The notes under the pieces: generated by a model
What the model was told of the DNA's origin: nothing
What the model saw: only the letters and a program-made list of their open reading frames with translations
Database searches by the model: none
In this document: in pieces, positions 35,708-48,723 of the stretch
Position numbering within the stretch: position 1 is the first letter of the stretch
Layout of the letters: every line of letters starts with the position of its first letter
Program-made: the position numbers and the translations under genes
Assembly: GCA_037954325.1 (NCBI GenBank)
Contig: JBBMNZ010000078.1
Span: 186,001-250,000 of the forward strand
Length of the DNA: 64,000 nucleotides
Direction of reading: 5' to 3'
Source: Fistularia commersonii
Taxonomy: Eukaryota > Chordata > Actinopteri > Syngnathiformes > Fistulariidae

Positions 35708-38700
35708 TGAAATTCAAAAGTTATTGCCACTCCTTAACAAAAACGCTCCAACTCGGTGAGATAAGCACTTTTTGACTCTAGGGCTATATCTTTTAAACTT
35801 GTAGCTGGATTACACTGAATTTGACATATATTGTGCAAAATCATGTCCTAAACAACATATTTCAACAGCAGAAACCAGCTTGATGAAATTCAAAAGTTAT
35901 TGCCACTCCTAATCAAAAACGCTCCAACTCGGTGAGATAAGCACTTTTTGACCCTAGGGCTATATCTTTTAAACCTGTGAAGGGATGACACTAGATTTGA
36001 CATATATTGTGCAGAATCATGTCCTAAACAACATATTTCAACAGCAGAAACCAGCTTGATGAAATTCAAAAGTTATTGCCACTCCTAATCAAAAACGCTC
36101 CAACTCGGTGAGATAAGCACTTTTTGAACGAATGGCTATATCTTTTGAACCTGTGAAGGGATTACACTAGTTTTGACATATATTGTGCAGAATCATGTCC
36201 TAAACAACATATTTCAACAGCAGAAACCAGCTTGATGAAATTCAAAAGTTATTGCCACTCCTAATCAAAAACGCTCCAACTTGGTGAGATAAGCATTTTT
36301 TGTCCCTATGGCTATATCTTTTAAACTTGTAGCTGGATTACACTGAATTTGACATATATTGTGCAGAATCATGTCCTAAACAACATATTTCAATAGCAGA
36401 AACCAGCTTGATGAAATTCAAAAGTTATTGCCACTCCTAATCAAAAACGCTCCAACTCGGTGAGATAAGCACTTTTTGAACAAATGGCTATATCTTTTGA
36501 ACCTGTGAAGGGATTACACTAGTTTTGACATATATTGTGCAGAATCATGTCCTAAACAACATATTTCAATAGCAGAAACCAGCTTGATGAAATTCAAAAG
36601 TTATTGCCACTCCTAATCAAAAACGCTCCAACTCGTTTAGATAAGCACTTTTTGAACCTAGGGCTATATCTTTTGAACCTGTGAAGGGAACACTAGATTT
36701 GACACATATTGTGCAGAATCATGTCCTAAACAACATATTTCAACAGCAGAAACCAGCTTGATGAAATTCAAAAGTTATTGCCACTCCTAATCAAAAACGC
36801 TCCAACTCGGTGAGATAAGCATTTTTTGACCCTATGGCTATATCTTTTAAACTTGTAGCTGGATTACACTGAATTTGACATATATTGTGCAGAATCATGT
36901 CCTAAACAACATATTTCAAAAGCAGAAACCAGCTTGATGAAATTCGTGAGTTATTACCACTCCTAATCAAAAACGCTCCAACTCGGTGAGATAAGAATTT
37001 TTTGACCCTATGGCTATATCTTTTAAACTTGTAGCTGGATTACACTGAATTTGACATATATTGTGCAGAATCATGTCCTAAATAACATATTTCAATAGCA
37101 GAAACCAGCTTGATGAAATTCAAAAGTTATTGCCACTCCTAATCAAAAACGCTCCAACTCGGTGAGATAAGCACTTTTTGAACCTAGGGCTATATCTTTT
37201 GAACCTGTGAAGGGATTACACTAGATTTGACATATATTGTGCAGAATCATGTCATAAACAACATATTTCAATAGCAGAAACCAGCTTGATGAAATTCAAA
37301 AGTTATTGCCACTCCTAATCAAAAACGCTCCAACTCGGTGAGATAAGCATTTTTTGACCCTATGGCTATATCTTTTAAACTTGTAGCTGGATTACACTGA
37401 ATTTGACATATATTGTGCAGAATCATGTCCTAAATAACATATTTCAATAGCAGGAACCAGCTTGATGAAATTCAAAAGTTATTTCCACTCCTAATCAAAA
37501 ACGCTCCAACTCGGTGAGATAAGCACTTTTTGAACCTAGGGCTATATCTTTTGAACCTGTGAAGGGATTACACTAGATTTGATATATATTGTGAAAAATC
37601 ATGTCCTAAACAACATATTTCAACAGCAGAAACCAGCTTGATGAAATTCAAAAGTTATTGCCACTCCTAATCAAAAACGCTCCAACTCGGTGAGATAAGC
37701 ACTTTTTGAACCTAGGGCTATATCTTTTGAACCTGTGAAGGGATTACACTAGTTTTGACACATATTGTGCAGAATCATGTCCTAAACAACATATTTCAAC
37801 AGCAGAAACCAGCTTGATGAAATTCAAAAGTTATTTCCACTCCTAATCAAAAACGCTCCAACTCGGTGAGATAAGCATTTTTTGACCCTATGGCTATATC
37901 TTTTAAACTTGTAGCTGGATTACACTGAATTTGACATATATTGTGCAGAATCATGTCCTAAACAACATATTTCAAAAGCAGAAACCAGCTTGATGAAATT
38001 CGTGAGTTATTACCACTCCTAATCAAAAACGCTCCAACTCGGTGAGATAAGCATTTTTTGACCCTATGGCTATATCTTTTAAACTTGTAGCTGGATTACA
38101 CTGAATTTGACATATATTATGCAGAATCATGTCCTAAACAACATATTTCAACAGCAGAAACCAGCTTGATGAAATTCAAAAGTTATTGCCACTCCTAATC
38201 AAAAACGCTCCAACTCGGTGAGATAAGCATTTTTTGACCCTATGGCTATATCTTTTGAACCTGTGAAGGGATTACACTAGTTTTGACATATATTGTGCAG
38301 AATCATGTCCTAAACAACATATTTCAACAGCAGAAACCAGCTTGATGCAATTCAAAAGTTATTGCCACTCCTAATCAAAAACGCTCCAACTCGGTGAGAT
38401 AAGCACTTTTTGAACCTAGGGCTATATCTTTTGAACCTGTGAAGGGATTACACTAGATTTGACATATATTGTGCAGAATCATGTCCTAAACAACATATTT
38501 CAATAGCAGAAACCAGCTTGATGAAATTCAAAAGTTATAGCCACTCCTAATCAAAAACGCTCCAACTCGGTGAGATAAGCATTTTTTGACCCTATGGCTA
38601 TATCTTTTAAACTTGTAGCTGGATTACACTGAATTTGACATATATTGTGCAGAATCATGTCCTAAACAACATATTTCAAAAGCAGAAACCAGCTTGATGA

Positions 38701-40104
38701 AATTCAAAAGTTATTTCCACTCCTAATCAAAAACGCTCCAACTCGGTGAGATAAGCACTTTTTGAACCTAGGGCTATATCTTTTGAACCTGTGAAGGGAT
38801 TACACTAGATTTGATATATATTGTGCAAAATCATGTCCTAAACAACATATTTCAACAGCAGAAACCAGCTTGATGAAATTCAAAAGTTATTGCCACTCCT
38901 AATCAAAAACACTCCAACTCGGTGAGATAAGCACTTTTTGAACCTAGGGCTATATCTTTTGAACCTGTGAAGGGATTACACTAGTTTTGACACATATTGT
39001 GCAGAATCATGTCCTAAACAACATATTTCAACAGCAGAAACCAGCTTGATGAAATTCAAAAGTTATTGCCACTCCTAATCAAAAACGCTCCAACTCGGTG
39101 AGATAGGCATTTTTTGACCCTATGGCTATATCTTTTGAACTTGTAGCTGGATTACACTGAATTTGACATATATTGTGCAGAATCATGTCCTAAATAACAT
39201 ATTTCAATAGCAGAAACCAGCTTGATGAAATTCAAAAGTTATTTCCACTCCTAATCAAAAACGCTCCAACTCGGTGAGATAAGCACTTTTTGAACCTAGG
39301 GCTATATCTTTTGAACCTGTGAAGGGATTACACTAGATTTGATATATATTGTGCAAAATCATGTCCTAAACAACATATTTCAACAGCAGAAACCAGCTTG
39401 ATGAAATTCAAAAGTTATTGCCACTCCTAATCAAAAACGCTCCAACTCGTTGAGATAAGCACTTTTTGAACCTAGGGCTATATCTTTTGAACCTGTGAAG
39501 GGATTACACTAGTTTTGACACATATTGTGCAGAATCATGTCCTAAACAACATATTTCAACAGCAGAAACCAGCTTGATGAAATTCAAAAGTTATTGCCAC
39601 TCCTAATCAAAAACGCTCCACTCGGTGAGATAAGCATTTTTTGACCCTATGGCTATATCTTTTAAACTTGTAGCTGGATTACACTGAATTTGACATATAT
39701 TATGCAGAATCACGTCCTAAACAACATATTTCAATAGCAGAAACCAGCTTGATGAAATTCAAAAGTTATTGCCACTCCTAATCAAAAACGCTCCAACTCG
39801 GTGAGATAAGCACTTTTTGAACCTAGGGCTATATCTTTTGAACCTGTGAAGGGATTACACTAGATTTGACATATATTGTGCAAAATCATGTCCTAAACAA
39901 CATATTTCAACAGCAGAAACCAGCTTGATGACATTCATGAGTTATTTCCACTCCTAATCAAAAACGCTCCAACTCGGTGAGATAAGCATTTTTTGACCCT
40001 ATGGCTATATCTTTTAAACTTGTAGCTGGATTACACTGAATTTGACATATATTATGCAGAATCATGTCCTAAACAACATATTTCAATAGCAGAAACCAGC
40101 TTGA
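35708..40104 (+). repeat. 27-monomer higher-order repeat, shortened 25-monomer copy 3
   Basis: Follows copies 1 and 2 at 4,749-bp spacing up to the 175-bp monomer at 39578. The four monomers that should follow (F, AAACAT-type A, GGCTCTATC-type C, TTGTTGCTGG-type A) are replaced by two: a class B monomer (39753) and a GACATTCATGAG monomer (39929). Length is 4,397 bp. It also lacks three markers shared by copies 1 and 2: it has TTGACATATATTG near 38460, TATATCTTTTG near 38950 and AATAACATATTTC near 37081, the common forms. Confidence 0.9.
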
Positions 40105-43100
40105 TGAAATTCAAAAGTTATTGCCACTCCTTAACAAAAACGCTCCAACTCGGTGAGATAAGCACTTTTTGACTCTAGGGCTATATCTTTTAAACTTGTA
40201 GCTGGATTACACTGAATTTGACATATATTGTGCAAAATCATGTCCTAAACAACATATTTCAACAGCAGAAACCAGCTTGATGAAATTCAAAAGTTATTGC
40301 CACTCCTAATCAAAAACGCTCCAACTCGGTGAGATAAGCACTTTTTGACCCTAGGGCTATATCTTTTAAACCTGTGAAGGGATGACACTAGATTTGACAT
40401 ATATTGTGCAGAATCATGTCCTAAACAACATATTTCAACAGCAGAAACCAGCTTGATGAAATTCAAAAGTTATTGCCACTCCTAATCAAAAACGCTCCAA
40501 CTCGGTGAGATAAGCACTTTTTGAACGAATGGCTATATCTTTTGAACCTGTGAAGGGATTACACTAGTTTTGACATATATTGTGCAGAATCATGTCCTAA
40601 ACAACATATTTCAACAGCAGAAACCAGCTTGATGAAATTCAAAAGTTATTGCCACTCCTAATCAAAAACGCTCCAACTTGGTGAGATAAGCATTTTTTGT
40701 CCCTATGGCTATATCTTTTAAACTTGTAGCTGGATTACACTGAATTTGACATATATTGTGCAGAATCATGTCCTAAACAACATATTTCAATAGCAGAAAC
40801 CAGCTTGATGAAATTCAAAAGTTATTGCCACTCCTAATCAAAAACGCTCCAACTCGGTGAGATAAGCACTTTTTGAACAAATGGCTATATCTTTTGAACC
40901 TGTGAAGGGATTACACTAGTTTTGACATATATTGTGCAGAATCATGTCCTAAACAACATATTTCAATAGCAGAAACCAGCTTGATGAAATTCAAAAGTTA
41001 TTGCCACTCCTAATCAAAAACGCTCCAACTCGTTTAGATAAGCACTTTTTGAACCTAGGGCTATATCTTTTGAACCTGTGAAGGGAACACTAGATTTGAC
41101 ATATATTGTGCAGAATCATGTCATAAACAACATATTTCAATAGCAGAAACCAGCTTGATGAAATTCAAAAGTTATTGCCACTCCTAATCAAAAACGCTCC
41201 AACTCGGTGAGATAAGCATTTTTTGACCCTATGGCTATATCTTTTAAACTTGTAGCTGGATTACACGGAATTTGACAGATATTGTGCAGAATCATGTCCT
41301 AAATAACATATTTCAATAGCAGAAACCAGCTTGATGAAATTCAAAAGTTATTTCCACTCCTAATCAAAAACGCTCCAACTCGGTGAGATAAGCACTTTTT
41401 GAACCTAGGGCTATATCTTTTGAACCTGTGAAGGGATTACACTGAATTTGACATATATTATGCAGAATCACGTCCTAAACAACATATTTCAATAGCAGAA
41501 ACCAGCTTGATGAAATTCAAAAGTTATTGCCACTCCTAATCAAAAATGCTCCAACTCTAGGAGATAAGCAATTTTTGACCCTATGGCTATATCTTTTAAA
41601 CTTGTAGCTGGATTACACTGAATTTGATATATATTATGCAGAATCATGTCCTAAACAACATATTTCAATAGCAGAAACCAGCTTGATGAAATTCAAAAGT
41701 TATTGCCACTCCTAATCAAAAACGCTCCAACTCGGTGAGATAAGCATTTTTTGACCCTATGGCTATATCTTTTAAACTTGTAGCTGGATTACACTGAATT
41801 TGACATATATTATGCAGAATCATGTCCTAAACAACATATTTCAATAGCAGAAACCAGCTTGATGAAATTCAAAAGTTATTGCCACTCCTAATCAAAAACG
41901 CTCCAACTCGGTGAGATAAGCACTTTTTGAACGAATGGCTCTATCTTTTGAACCTGTGAAGGGATTACACTAGTTTTGACATATATTGTGCAGAATCATG
42001 TCCTAAACAACATATTTCAACAGCAGAAACCAGCTTGATGCAATTCAAAAGTTATTGCCACTCCTAATCAAAAACGCTCCAACTCGGTGAGATAAGCACT
42101 TTTTGAACCTAGGGCTATATCTTTTGAACCTGTGAAGGGATTACACTAGATTTGACATATATTGTGCAGAATCATGTCCTAAACAACATATTTCAATAGC
42201 AGAAACCAGCTTGATGAAATTCAAAAGTTATAGCCACTCCTAATCAAAAACGCTCCAACTCGGTGAGATAAGCATTTTTTGACCCTATGGCTATATCTTT
42301 TAAACTTGTAGCTGGATTACACTGAATTTGACATATATTGTGCAGAATCATGTCCTAAACAACATATTTCAAAAGCAGAAACCAGCTTGATGAAATTCAA
42401 AAGTTATTTCCACTCCTAATCAAAAACGCTCCAACTCGGTGAGATAAGCACTTTTTGAACCTAGGGCTATATCTTTTGAACCTGTGAAGGGATTACACTA
42501 GATTTGATATATATTGTGCAAAATCATGTCCTAAACAACATATTTCAACAGCAGAAACCAGCTTGATGAAATTCAAAAGTTATTGCCACTCCTAATCAAA
42601 AACACTCCAACTCGGTGAGATAAGCACTTTTTGAACCTAGGGCTATATATTTTGAACCTGTGAAGGGATTACACTAGTTTTGACACATATTGTGCAGAAT
42701 CATGTCCTAAACAACATATTTCAACAGCAGAAACCAGCTTGATGAAATTCAAAAGTTATTGCCACTCCTAATCAAAAACGCTCCAACTCGGTGAGATAGG
42801 CATTTTTTGACCCTATGGCTATATCTTTTGAACTTGTAGCTGGATTACACTGAATTTGACATATATTGTGCAGAATCATGTCCTAAATAACATATTTCAA
42901 TAGCAGAAACCAGCTTGATGAAATTCAAAAGTTATTTCCACTCCTAATCAAAAACGCTCCAACTCGGTGAGATAAGCACTTTTTGAACCTAGGGCTATAT
43001 CTTTTGAACCTGTGAAGGGATTACACTAGATTTGATATATATTGTGCAAAATCATGTCCTAAACAACATATTTCAACAGCAGAAACCAGCTTGATGAAAT

Positions 43101-43797
43101 TCAAAAGTTATTGCCACTCCTAATCAAAAACGCTCCAACTCGTTGAGATAAGCACTTTTTGAACCTAGGGCTATATCTTTTGAACCTGTGAAGGGATTAC
43201 ACTAGTTTTGACACATATTGTGCAGAATCATGTCCTAAACAACATATTTCAACAGCAGAAACCAGCTTGATGAAATTCAAAAGTTATTGCCACTCCTAAT
43301 CAAAAACGCTCCACTCGGTGAGATAAGCATTTTTTGACCCTATGGCTATATCTTTTAAACTTGTAGCTGGATTACACTGAATTTGACATATATTATGCAG
43401 AATCACGTCCTAAACAACATATTTCAATAGCAGAAACCAGCTTGATGAAATTCAAAAGTTATTGCCACTCCTAATCAAAAACGCTCCAACTCGGTGAGAT
43501 AAGCACTTTTTGAACCTAGGGCTATATCTTTTGAACCTGTGAAGGGATTACACTAGATTTGACATATATTGTGCAAAATCATGTCCTAAACAACATATTT
43601 CAACAGCAGAAACCAGCTTGATGACATTCATGAGTTATTTCCACTCCTAATCAAAAACGCTCCAACTCGGTGAGATAAGCATTTTTTGACCCTATGGCTA
43701 TATCTTTTAAACTTGTAGCTGGATTACACTGAATTTGACATATATTATGCAGAATCATGTCCTAAACAACATATTTCAATAGCAGAAACCAGCTTGA
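40105..43797 (+). repeat. 21-monomer higher-order repeat, copy 1 (3,693 bp)
   Basis: Twenty-one monomers. It opens with E-D-C-G-C' (40105-40984), then the 174-bp GTTTAGATAAG monomer. It differs from the 27-mer by jumping through a chimeric monomer (41335) into F (41511), A and C (41863), and then directly into the GATGCAATTC monomer (42039), after which it follows the 27-mer order from GTTATAGCC to the CTCCACTCGG monomer (43271). GATGCAATTC recurs at 38345 and 42038, giving the 3,693-bp period. A private marker is TTGACAGATATTG near 41273. Confidence 0.9.
41335..41510 (+). repeat. Chimeric B-to-A monomer at the 21-mer junction
   Basis: Class B through CTTTTGAACCTGTGAAGGG, then class A from TACACTGAATTTGAC with ATTATGCAGAATCACGTCC. 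The switch falls in the shared stretch GGATTACACT, monomer positions 100-109. The tail with AATCACGTCC normally belongs to the CTCCACTCGG monomer that precedes class F in the 27-mer. The chimera is thus the scar of the deletion that turned the 27-mer into the 21-mer. It is copied at 45028-45203, so the exchange came before the 21-mer duplication. Confidence 0.85.
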
Positions 43798-46435
43798 TGA
43801 AATTCAAAAGTTATTGCCACTCCTTAACAAAAACGCTCCAACTCGGTGAGATAAGCACTTTTTGACTCTAGGGCTATATCTTTTAAACTTGTAGCTGGAT
43901 TACACTGAATTTGACATATATTGTGCAAAATCATGTCCTAAACAACATATTTCAACAGCAGAAACCAGCTTGATGAAATTCAAAAGTTATTGCCACTCCT
44001 AATCAAAAACGCTCCAACTCGGTGAGATAAGCACTTTTTGACCCTAGGGCTATATCTTTTAAACCTGTGAAGGGATGACACTAGATTTGACATATATTGT
44101 GCAGAATCATGTCCTAAACAACATATTTCAACAGCAGAAACCAGCTTGATGAAATTCAAAAGTTATTGCCACTCCTAATCAAAAACGCTCCAACTCGGTG
44201 AGATAAGCACTTTTTGAACGAATGGCTATATCTTTTGAACCTGTGAAGGGATTACACTAGTTTTGACATATATTGTGCAGAATCATGTCCTAAACAACAT
44301 ATTTCAACAGCAGAAACCAGCTTGATGAAATTCAAAAGTTATTGCCACTCCTAATCAAAAACGCTCCAACTTGGTGAGATAAGCATTTTTTGTCCCTATG
44401 GCTATATCTTTTAAACTTGTAGCTGGATTACACTGAATTTGACATATATTGTGCAGAATCATGTCCTAAACAACATATTTCAATAGCAGAAACCAGCTTG
44501 ATGAAATTCAAAAGTTATTGCCACTCCTAATCAAAAACGCTCCAACTCGGTGAGATAAGCACTTTTTGAACAAATGGCTATATCTTTTGAACCTGTGAAG
44601 GGATTACACTAGTTTTGACATATATTGTGCAGAATCATGTCCTAAACAACATATTTCAATAGCAGAAACCAGCTTGATGAAATTCAAAAGTTATTGCCAC
44701 TCCTAATCAAAAACGCTCCAACTCGTTTAGATAAGCACTTTTTGAACCTAGGGCTATATCTTTTGAACCTGTGAAGGGAACACTAGATTTGACATATATT
44801 GTGCAGAATCATGTCATAAACAACATATTTCAATAGCAGAAACCAGCTTGATGAAATTCAAAAGTTATTGCCACTCCTAATCAAAAACGCTCCAACTCGG
44901 TGAGATAAGCATTTTTTGACCCTATGGCTATATCTTTTAAACTTGTAGCTGGATTACACGGAATTTGACAGATATTGTGCAGAATCATGTCCTAAATAAC
45001 ATATTTCAATAGCAGAAACCAGCTTGATGAAATTCAAAAGTTATTTCCACTCCTAATCAAAAACGCTCCAACTCGGTGAGATAAGCACTTTTTGAACCTA
45101 GGGCTATATCTTTTGAACCTGTGAAGGGATTACACTGAATTTGACATATATTATGCAGAATCACGTCCTAAACAACATATTTCAATAGCAGAAACCAGCT
45201 TGATGAAATTCAAAAGTTATTGCCACTCCTAATCAAAAATGCTCCAACTCTAGGAGATAAGCAATTTTTGACCCTATGGCTATATCTTTTAAACTTGTAG
45301 CTGGATTACACTGAATTTGATATATATTATGCAGAATCATGTCCTAAACAACATATTTCAATAGCAGAAACCAGCTTGATGAAATTCAAAAGTTATTGCC
45401 ACTCCTAATCAAAAACGCTCCAACTCGGTGAGATAAGCATTTTTTGACCCTATGGCTATATCTTTTAAACTTGTAGCTGGATTACACTGAATTTGACATA
45501 TATTATGCAGAATCATGTCCTAAACAACATATTTCAATAGCAGAAACCAGCTTGATGAAATTCAAAAGTTATTGCCACTCCTAATCAAAAACGCTCCAAC
45601 TCGGTGAGATAAGCACTTTTTGAACGAATGGCTCTATCTTTTGAACCTGTGAAGGGATTACACTAGTTTTGACATATATTGTGCAGAATCATGTCCTAAA
45701 CAACATATTTCAACAGCAGAAACCAGCTTGATGAAATTCAAAAGTTATTGCCACTCCTAATCAAAAACGCTCCAACTCGGTGAGATAAGCATTTTTTGAC
45801 CCTATGGCTATATCTTTTAAACTTGTTGCTGGATTACACTGAATTTGACATATATTGTGCAGAATCATGTCCTAAACAACATATTTCAATAGCAGAAACC
45901 AGCTTGATGAAATTCAAAAGTTATTTCCACTCCTAATCAAAAACGCTCCAACTCGGTGAGATAAGCACTTTTTGAACCTAGGGCTATATCTTTTGAACCT
46001 GTGAAGGGATTACACTAGGTTTGATATATATCGTGCAAAATCATGTCCTAAACAACATATTTCAACAGCAGAAACCAGCTTGATGAAATTCAAAAGTTAT
46101 TGCCACTCCTAATTAAAAACGCTCCAACTCTGTGAGATAAGCACTTTTTGAACCTAGGGCTATATCTTTTGAACCTGTGAAGGGATTACACTAGATTTGA
46201 CATATATTGTGCAAAATCATGTCCTAAACAACATATTTCAACAGCAGAAACCAGCTTGATGACATTCATGAGTTATTTCCACTCCTAATCAAAAACGCTC
46301 CAACTCGGTGAGATAAGCATTTTTTGACCCTATGGCTATATCTTTTAAACTTGTAGCTGGATTACACTGAATTTGACATATATTATGCAGAATCATGTCC
46401 TAAACAACATATTTCAATAGCAGAAACCAGCTTGA
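43798..46435 (+). repeat. 21-monomer higher-order repeat, truncated 15-monomer copy 2
   Basis: Matches the preceding copy at +3,693 bp through the GGCTCTATC class C monomer (45556), including TTGACAGATATTG near 44966 and CTCTAGGAGATAAGC near 45250. Instead of the GATGCAATTC monomer it continues at 45732 with TTGTTGCTGG class A, then two class B monomers and a GACATTCATGAG monomer. Private changes near 45908-46259 are CTAGGTTTGAT, CCTAATTAAAAAC and ACTCTGTGAG. Length 2,638 bp. Confidence 0.88.
45028..45203 (+). repeat. Second copy of the chimeric B-to-A monomer
   Basis: Identical by eye to 41335-41510 at +3,693 bp: class B to GTGAAGGGATTACACT, then class A GAATTTGAC, ATTATGCAG and AATCACGTCC. 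It is followed by class F with CTCTAGGAGAT, as in the first copy. Confidence 0.85.
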
Positions 46436-48723
46436 TGAAATTCAAAAGTTATTGCCACTCCTTAACAAAAACGCTCCAACTCGGTGAGATAAGCACTTTT
46501 TGACTCTAGGGCTATATCTTTTAAACTTGTAGCTGGATTACACTGAATTTGACATATATTGTGCAAAATCATGTCCTAAACAACATATTTCAACAGCAGA
46601 AACCAGCTTGATGAAATTCAAAAGTTATTGCCACTCCTAATCAAAAACGCTCCAACTCGGTGAGATAAGCACTTTTTGACCCTAGGGCTATATCTTTTAA
46701 ACCTGTGAAGGGATGACACTAGATTTGACATATATTGTGCAGAATCATGTCCTAAACAACATATTTCAACAGCAGAAACCAGCTTGATGAAATTCAAAAG
46801 TTATTGCCACTCCTAATCAAAAACGCTCCAACTCGGTGAGATAAGCACTTTTTGAACGAATGGCTATATCTTTTGAACCTGTGAAGGGATTACACTAGTT
46901 TTGACATATATTGTGCAGAATCATGTCCTAAACAACATATGTCAACTGAAGAAACCAGCTTGATGACATTCATGAGTTATTTCCAATCCTAATCAAAAAC
47001 GCTCCAACTCGGTGAGATAAGCATTTTTTCACCCTATGGCTATATCTTTTAAACTTGTAGCTGGATTACACTGAATTTGACATATATTATGCAGAATCAT
47101 GTCCTAAACAACATATTTCAATAGCAGAAACCAGCTTGATGAAATTCAAAAGTTATTGCCACTCCTTAACAAAAACGCTCCAACTCGGTGAGATAACCAC
47201 TTTTTGACTCTAGGGCTATATCTTTTAAACTTGTAGCTGGATTACACTGAATTTGACATATATTGTGCAAAATCATGTCCTAAACAACATATTTCAACAG
47301 CAGAAACCAGCTTGATGAAATTCAAAAGTTATTGCCACTCCTAATCAAAAACGCTCCAACTCGGTGAGATAAGCACTTTTTGAACGAATGGCTATATCTT
47401 TTGAACCTGTGAAGGGATTACACTAGTTTTGACATATATTGTGCAGAATCATGTCCTAAACAACATATTTCAACAGCAGAAACCAGCTTGATGAAATTCA
47501 AAAGTTATTGCCACTCCTAATCAAAAACGCTCCAACTTGGTGAGATAAGCATTTTTTGTCCCTATGGCTATATCTTTTAAACTTGTAGCTGGATTACACT
47601 GAATTTGACATATATTGTGCAGAATCATGTCCTAAACAACATATTTCAATAGCAGAAACCAGCTTGATGAAATTCAAAAGTTATTGCCACTCCTAATCAA
47701 AAACGCTCCAACTCGGTGAGATAAGCACTTTTTGAACAAATGGCTATATCTTTTGAACCTGTGAAGGGATTACACTAGTTTTGACATATATTGTGCAGAA
47801 TCATGTCCTAAACAACATATTTCAATAGCAGAAACCAGCTTGATGAAATTCAAAAGTTATTGCCACTCCTAATCAAAAACGCTCCAACTCGGTGAGATAA
47901 GCACTTTTTGAACGAATGGCTCTATCTTTTGAACCTGTGAAGGGATTACACTAGTTTTGACATATATTGTGCAGAATCATGTCCTAAACAACATATTTCA
48001 ACAGCAGAAACCAGCTTGATGAAATTCAAAAGTTATTGCCACTCCTAATCAAAAACGCTCCAACTCGGTGAGATAAGCATTTTTTGACCCTATGGCTATA
48101 TCTTTTAAACTTGTAGCTGGATTACACTGAATTTGACATATATTGTGCAGAATCATGTCCTAAACAACATATTTCAATAGCAGAAACCAGCTTGATGAAA
48201 TTCAAAAGTTATTTCCACTCCTAATCAAAAACGCTCCAACTCGGTGAGATAAGCACTTTTTGAACCTAGGGCTATATCTTTTGAACCTGTGAAGGGATTA
48301 CACTAGATTTGATATATATCGTGCAAAATCATGTCCTAAACAACATATTTCAACAGCAGAAACCAGCTTGATGAAATTCAAAAGTTATTGCCACTCCTAA
48401 TCAAAAACGCTCCAACTCGGTGAGATAAGCACTTTTTGAACCTAGGGCTATATCTTTTGAACCTGTGAAGGGATTACACTAGATTTGACATATATTGTGC
48501 AAAATCATGTCCTAAACAACATATTTCAACAGCAGAAACCAGCTTGATGACATTCATGAGTTATTTCCACTCCTAATCAAAAACGCTCAAACTCGGTGAG
48601 ATAAGCATTTTTTGACCCTATGGCTATATCTTTTAAACTTGTAGCTGGATTACACTGAATTTGACATATATTATGCAGAATCATGTCCTAAACAACATAT
48701 TTCAATAGCAGAAACCAGCTTGA
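46436..48723 (+). repeat. Block 6, segment 1 (13 monomers)
   Basis: Starts of class: E (46436), D (46612), C (46788, ending in ACATATGTCAACTGAAG), K with TTTCCAATCC (46964, private TTTTTTCACCC), E with GATAACCAC (47140), C (47316), G (47492), C' (47668), C with GGCTCTATC (47844), A (48020), B (48196, ATCGTGCAAAATC), B (48372) and K with GCTCAAACTCGG (48548). All are 176 bp. Relative to later segments the D monomer is missing after the second E. Confidence 0.83.
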
